Assembly (NCBI GenBank): GCA_963920665.1
Contig: OY987265.1
Span: 33,299,001 to 33,363,000, forward strand
Source: Straminergon stramineum
Taxonomy: Eukaryota > Streptophyta > Bryopsida > Hypnales > Calliergonaceae
DNA length: 64,000 bases
Direction of reading: 5' to 3'
In this document: piece by piece, positions 60,431 through 64,000 of the stretch
Numbering within the stretch: position 1 is the first letter of the stretch
How the letters are laid out: each line of letters starts with the position of its first letter
Notes under the pieces: generated by a model
Database searches by the model: none
Told to the model about the DNA's origin: nothing
The model's input: the letters and a program-made list of their open reading frames with translations, nothing else
Program-made: the position numbers and the translations under genes

Positions 60431-63264
60431 AAGATAGAGGTACCAATAGTCAATCATTTAAGCAATATTTTAGAGGAGATCATGCCAAGCATGAGGTGGT
60501 GGGCATTTTTCCCACATAGGAAGGTGGGAAATATGGGGATATCAAAATTTTCAGAATTTTATTCCCAAAATTGAAATTACTGTGAATTTGGGAGCCCCAA
60601 AGTGCATTTCACTAGTAGCCAATGTCTAGAGTCTTCCTACTCTGACCATTCAATTTTGCTCACTACTTCAAAACATGTGTCATAACCTGATCAGTCCCAA
60701 CCTTGAAAAGTACAAAAAACTGGTTCCCTTGGTTGCTATGTACTGATTCCCCCATCAATGGAAATCGTACATGTGTTTCAATTTCTAAAAAAAAAAGTAC
60801 AAAAAACAACAACATTCCAATCTTGAATTTCAGCCTAAGGTTGAAAAATACTGCACACTATAAGTTGGGCACTGAATGTGGTTGACAATTTGTGCTTCTA
60901 CCCTAGATATCAAATGCATGGTGGTGTGGTGTGTGGAAATCCACTCAGTTGCGGTGCAAAAACACATTGGTTTCCCCAACTTTTTTATTAATCATGGTGG
61001 ATCCGTGATTCTTCCATTCAGTTGCGTTGTCACTGACTTGTACCAGATCCTCCACCCCACTCCAGGATGGAGCAAATTGCATTATTATTATAGCCCTGCG
61101 GAGTTCAGAGCGGAACGGAACTTATCCAGCTCACGGCCCAATAATCATTCGACAACTGGAGACGCCCAGGCATGTGGTAAGTTATGTGCTACAAAGGTCA
61201 ACTGAGAAACTTGTTTGCACCAGTCTCGGCCCAAGACTTTTCATTCAATGATCCAACTTTAGTCACCAACAAATAGTACTTCAATTCTTGCACCTTCTAT
61301 GTCAAAATATGCAAAACAATACAAAAACTTGTTGGGGATTTTCACAGCTTGAAATCTGGAAGCATGATTTCAAGTAATTTTTCACTTCGGGGCAGGCCCT
61401 TTCTTGCACAATATTTGTTGGGTTCTTGTGAATTTTTGTATTGTAAGTGTAGTTCACTACTAGCTTGATACATAGAAAATTTCAAACCAATTCAAGTTAC
61501 GGTTCAAAACTTATGCCTCAAAAGGAGTCTTTTTTAGTGATGTATAGTTTTAGGCAATTATAATAGATGGGTTCAATTAGGCTGAATTTTTATATGCATA
61601 CTCTCAACTAGCATATTAATATAACCCCAAAATTTGAAAGGCATATGAGCACAAGATTTTGACTTACAAGTCTTTGAAATTGGGCTTTCCTTCTTTGGGT
61701 AATGTTCAAAACTCACAAATGTACAAAACAAAAATAGGTAGAATGTAGGGTCTAATTACAATATGTTATCTCCATGGTGAGGGTGCATTTGTAAAACTTC
61801 ACTGACAAGGAGAGGTTCACGACATTCTCCACAACTAATACCAATGACTATACTTTCAACACTTAGGTACTGCCATAGTCTCTTGAAGCCAAAATAGGGT
61901 CTCAAAACCCTTCACTTGTAGCATGAATCCAAAGAACTCTAGTTTTTGTACTTAATATTGAGAATACATTGATAAGTGTAACAAATACAATTCAATTGAT
62001 TTCAAGTTTCTTCATGAGTCTAAGTTACAATTAAGAATAGTGTGACACCTTCTCAAGCCATTGTTTATTTTGTTACTCCCAAACCACCTTTGACAATTGT
62101 AAAAGCATTAATTAGAAATCAATTATAGGAGTTTATACATGTATAAGTCAATTTTTATAAGACCAATTGCATGGATTGAAATATTACTCTATAACCTTTG
62201 AAGTTGTGGTCAAAGTTATTTGACTTTTTGACTTCTTCGCCTATTGCATCAGCAAACCATGTTCTTTAGTTTAGCCCATGAGAATGTACAAGGAATATAG
62301 TGCTACACCATTCTAAACAACATTTTGCCATTTGAATCATTTGCTTAAAAAAACACCAAAAGCCCTCATTGGAGGCCAAACTACCGTGCAAGACCTTCCC
62401 TCGATTTCATAACAAATTCTGAAAACAAACACTTACACTTCTATCTTACATAGAAAGATTCTTTATCATCCATCACACACATAGTGTTTGTTGCGACATT
62501 AGAAGGTTAAACAACATCCTCAAACCACCCAATATGTGTAAGTACCCAAAATTGTGTTGACAAACAAATCATACCATCAAACACATCGCGAGTTTTTTCA
62601 AATTCCTCCATCAATTAATTTTTGAAAAGATAATAGCCTTTAAAATTTTAATTATCATAGTACCAACCATGGACATTATTTATCTGGTTGTTATCGCAAT
62701 AACCTCAATAAGGATGAAGTGCAATAAACTCAACGAAAAAACTTGCAGGTGTACACAAGTACTTGTGTTGTTGAGATTGCAATTTAGAAATTGACGGTGT
62801 GATTGCCAGGACTCTCTTTGTAACTTATTTATCGCTGGGGGACCGAGATGAAATTCATCCTCTGAACAGCGTGAGGTAGTGCCCATCATTCCTGCCATCT
62901 ATGTAACATGAACATCAATGATGCAAGTGGCAAGTCCTTGCGGCCTTACTTGTAATTCTTGATGATGTCAAGTACCCTTAGTACACCCATTACTTCTAGT
63001 AGTATGGCGAGAATTAAATAGATACTCAGTGTTATTTAATACGAAAGAAACAAGGATGGACAGTACAGTAGTAGAGAAATATACATTAAAAAATTAGTCA
63101 AGATTCATTTGTTTCAAAAATAAAAATTAAAAAAAACAAGAAAAATTATTTTTTGATTTAAAAAAAATAGTCTAAAAAATTATAAAGTATTTTGCATACC
63201 TTCTTAACAATAAAATATTAATCATGAATTTTTGTGAGAAGAACATTTTTGTACAGTAAATTGA
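60431..63264. other. Intergenic DNA, no gene seen
   Basis: A weak retroposon tail near 60750-60800 and several motif-free frames (60876-61205 is the longest, not ATG-supported by any domain). No gene supported. Confidence 0.45.
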
Positions 63265-63571
63265 TTAAGGTAGTCTGCTCTTAAAGCGACCATGCTCTAA
63301 AAGCGATTATGGCACAGGGGTACATTTTGCTTTCTTTCATGTACCAACACTGTTCATTTCAGGAGATGGTCGCTTTTAGTGACTACTGCATTTCAACTTC
63401 AAAAATTTGTAACTAATTCCACAAAGGTCCAAAAAATATGAAACAACTTGGGTTAGATGCCAATTCCATTTTTCTTCCTACTAAAATTGACTGAAAATTG
63501 TTATAAGGAATTTTGCTTCCCCGAAAAAGCAATCAGCTCTTAAATGGTCGCTTTAAGAGCAGACTACCTTA
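63265..63571 (+). mobile_element. AAGGTAGT MITE, copy 3 (best preserved)
   Basis: TTAAGGTAGTCTGCTCTTAAAGCGACCAT at the left is mirrored by ATGGTCGCTTTAAGAGCAGACTACCTTA at the right with almost no mismatch, so this copy defines the family ends (about 27 bp inverted). TA lies at both borders. The interior aligns with the copies at 21182 and 55941. It is non-coding. Confidence 0.9.
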
Positions 63572-64000
63572 CATCACTTATTATTCTTTTACTTTTCACT
63601 ATTGTGTTTACATTTACTAATTCTTTGAACCAAAATTACTTGTAGAAGAAATTCATTTCTGAAAATATTGACCTCGTACAAAATCAAATTAATTTAATAA
63701 TCTTGTGGCATTTCATCAAATGCAGTAAAGTCATTAGATGTCAATCTCAATAATATTTCATGGAATTTTGACTAAGAAAATGCAGTTCCAATTATTTACT
63801 TTGTATTCCTTTGAAAGTTTTTTTTCTTTGAAAATTGTTAAAATTGTAATTTTTGTGACCTTCTGAAGGCAAAATCTTAAAATCTCAGAATACACCGCTC
63901 TTAAACTTTTCTAACTGAATTTCTCTAAGTATGCACTCGAAGAGTCCACAAATTATTACACCATGATGTTTATCATTATCATCTCTATTTTTTCTAAAAC
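63572..64000. other. AT-rich intergenic DNA, no gene seen
   Basis: No feature supported to the end of the window. Confidence 0.5.

Noticed and set aside
60876..61205. 109-codon plus-strand frame
   Set aside because: No recognisable domain, an overlapping frame of equal quality and no splice-consistent partners. Treated as a chance frame in a less AT-rich patch.
1..64000. Bacterial-type defence, toxin, phage or CRISPR systems
   Set aside because: Intron-rich plant genes, MITEs and AT-rich non-coding DNA dominate. No regularly spaced direct repeats, operons or prokaryotic signals were seen.
1..64000. tRNA, rRNA or snRNA genes
   Set aside because: No cloverleaf-compatible sequence with A and B boxes and no conserved rRNA stretch was recognised by eye. 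A tRNAscan and Rfam run would settle this.
1..64000. Integrated viral sequence or intact LTR retrotransposon
   Set aside because: No paired long terminal repeats with primer-binding site and polypurine tract, and no reverse transcriptase, integrase or capsid motif, could be seen.

Overview
This is plant nuclear DNA. Both convincing genes are plant gene families, both are interrupted by many GT-AG introns, and long stretches of AT-rich DNA full of short inverted-repeat elements separate them. Intron sizes are modest (from tens of bases to about 800). There are no large LTR retrotransposons and no bacterial-style gene packing. The exact lineage cannot be fixed from sequence alone. A non-flowering land plant such as a bryophyte is my best guess, but this is only an inference.

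Two genes can be reconstructed exon by exon, both on the minus strand. The first (12673-16756, ten exons, 642 codons) is a receptor-like protein of the RLP4 type: signal peptide, malectin-like (di-glucose-binding) ectodomain, short leucine-rich-repeat block, one membrane helix, and a short cytoplasmic tail with no kinase. The second (29983-35497, fourteen exons, 518 codons) is a metallocarboxypeptidase of the plant SOL1 / carboxypeptidase D type: signal peptide, M14 catalytic domain with all zinc and catalytic residues visible, transthyretin-like domain, C-terminal membrane anchor. In every exon join the reading phase closes exactly. Each gene sits in an island that is less AT-rich than its surroundings (about 11.9-17.5 kb and 28.3-38.8 kb), which probably includes its untranslated leader, trailer and promoter. 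SOL1 enzymes trim C-terminal Arg/Lys from secreted peptide precursors, and RLP4-type proteins act at the plasma membrane and cell wall. Nothing in the sequence links the two beyond general secretory-pathway location.

Upstream of the carboxypeptidase gene, on the plus strand (36.8-38.1 kb), lie three exon-like fragments, one of them frameshifted. I read this as a decaying or mis-sequenced gene of unknown identity. A second broken frame at 4.2-4.7 kb carries four in-frame stops, all TAG.

The rest is repeats. The most distinctive group has termini TTAACCCCTAA.../...TTAGGGGTTAA and comes in at least three sequence types (about 950, 590 and 840 bp; six more or less complete copies). Other families are: a 300-335 bp element ending AAGGTAGT/ACTACCTT; two foldback elements of about 215 bp with CTACAAGAGAAAGG ends; a small CACTA-type element with perfect ends and a 3-bp target duplication; several single elements with 19-25 bp perfect inverted ends; retroposon-like tails; and local tandem duplications. 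There is also an interstitial block of TTAGGG-type telomere repeat. I found no RNA gene, no CRISPR array, no complete transposase or reverse transcriptase gene, and no clear new gene system. The most unusual material is the repeat biology.
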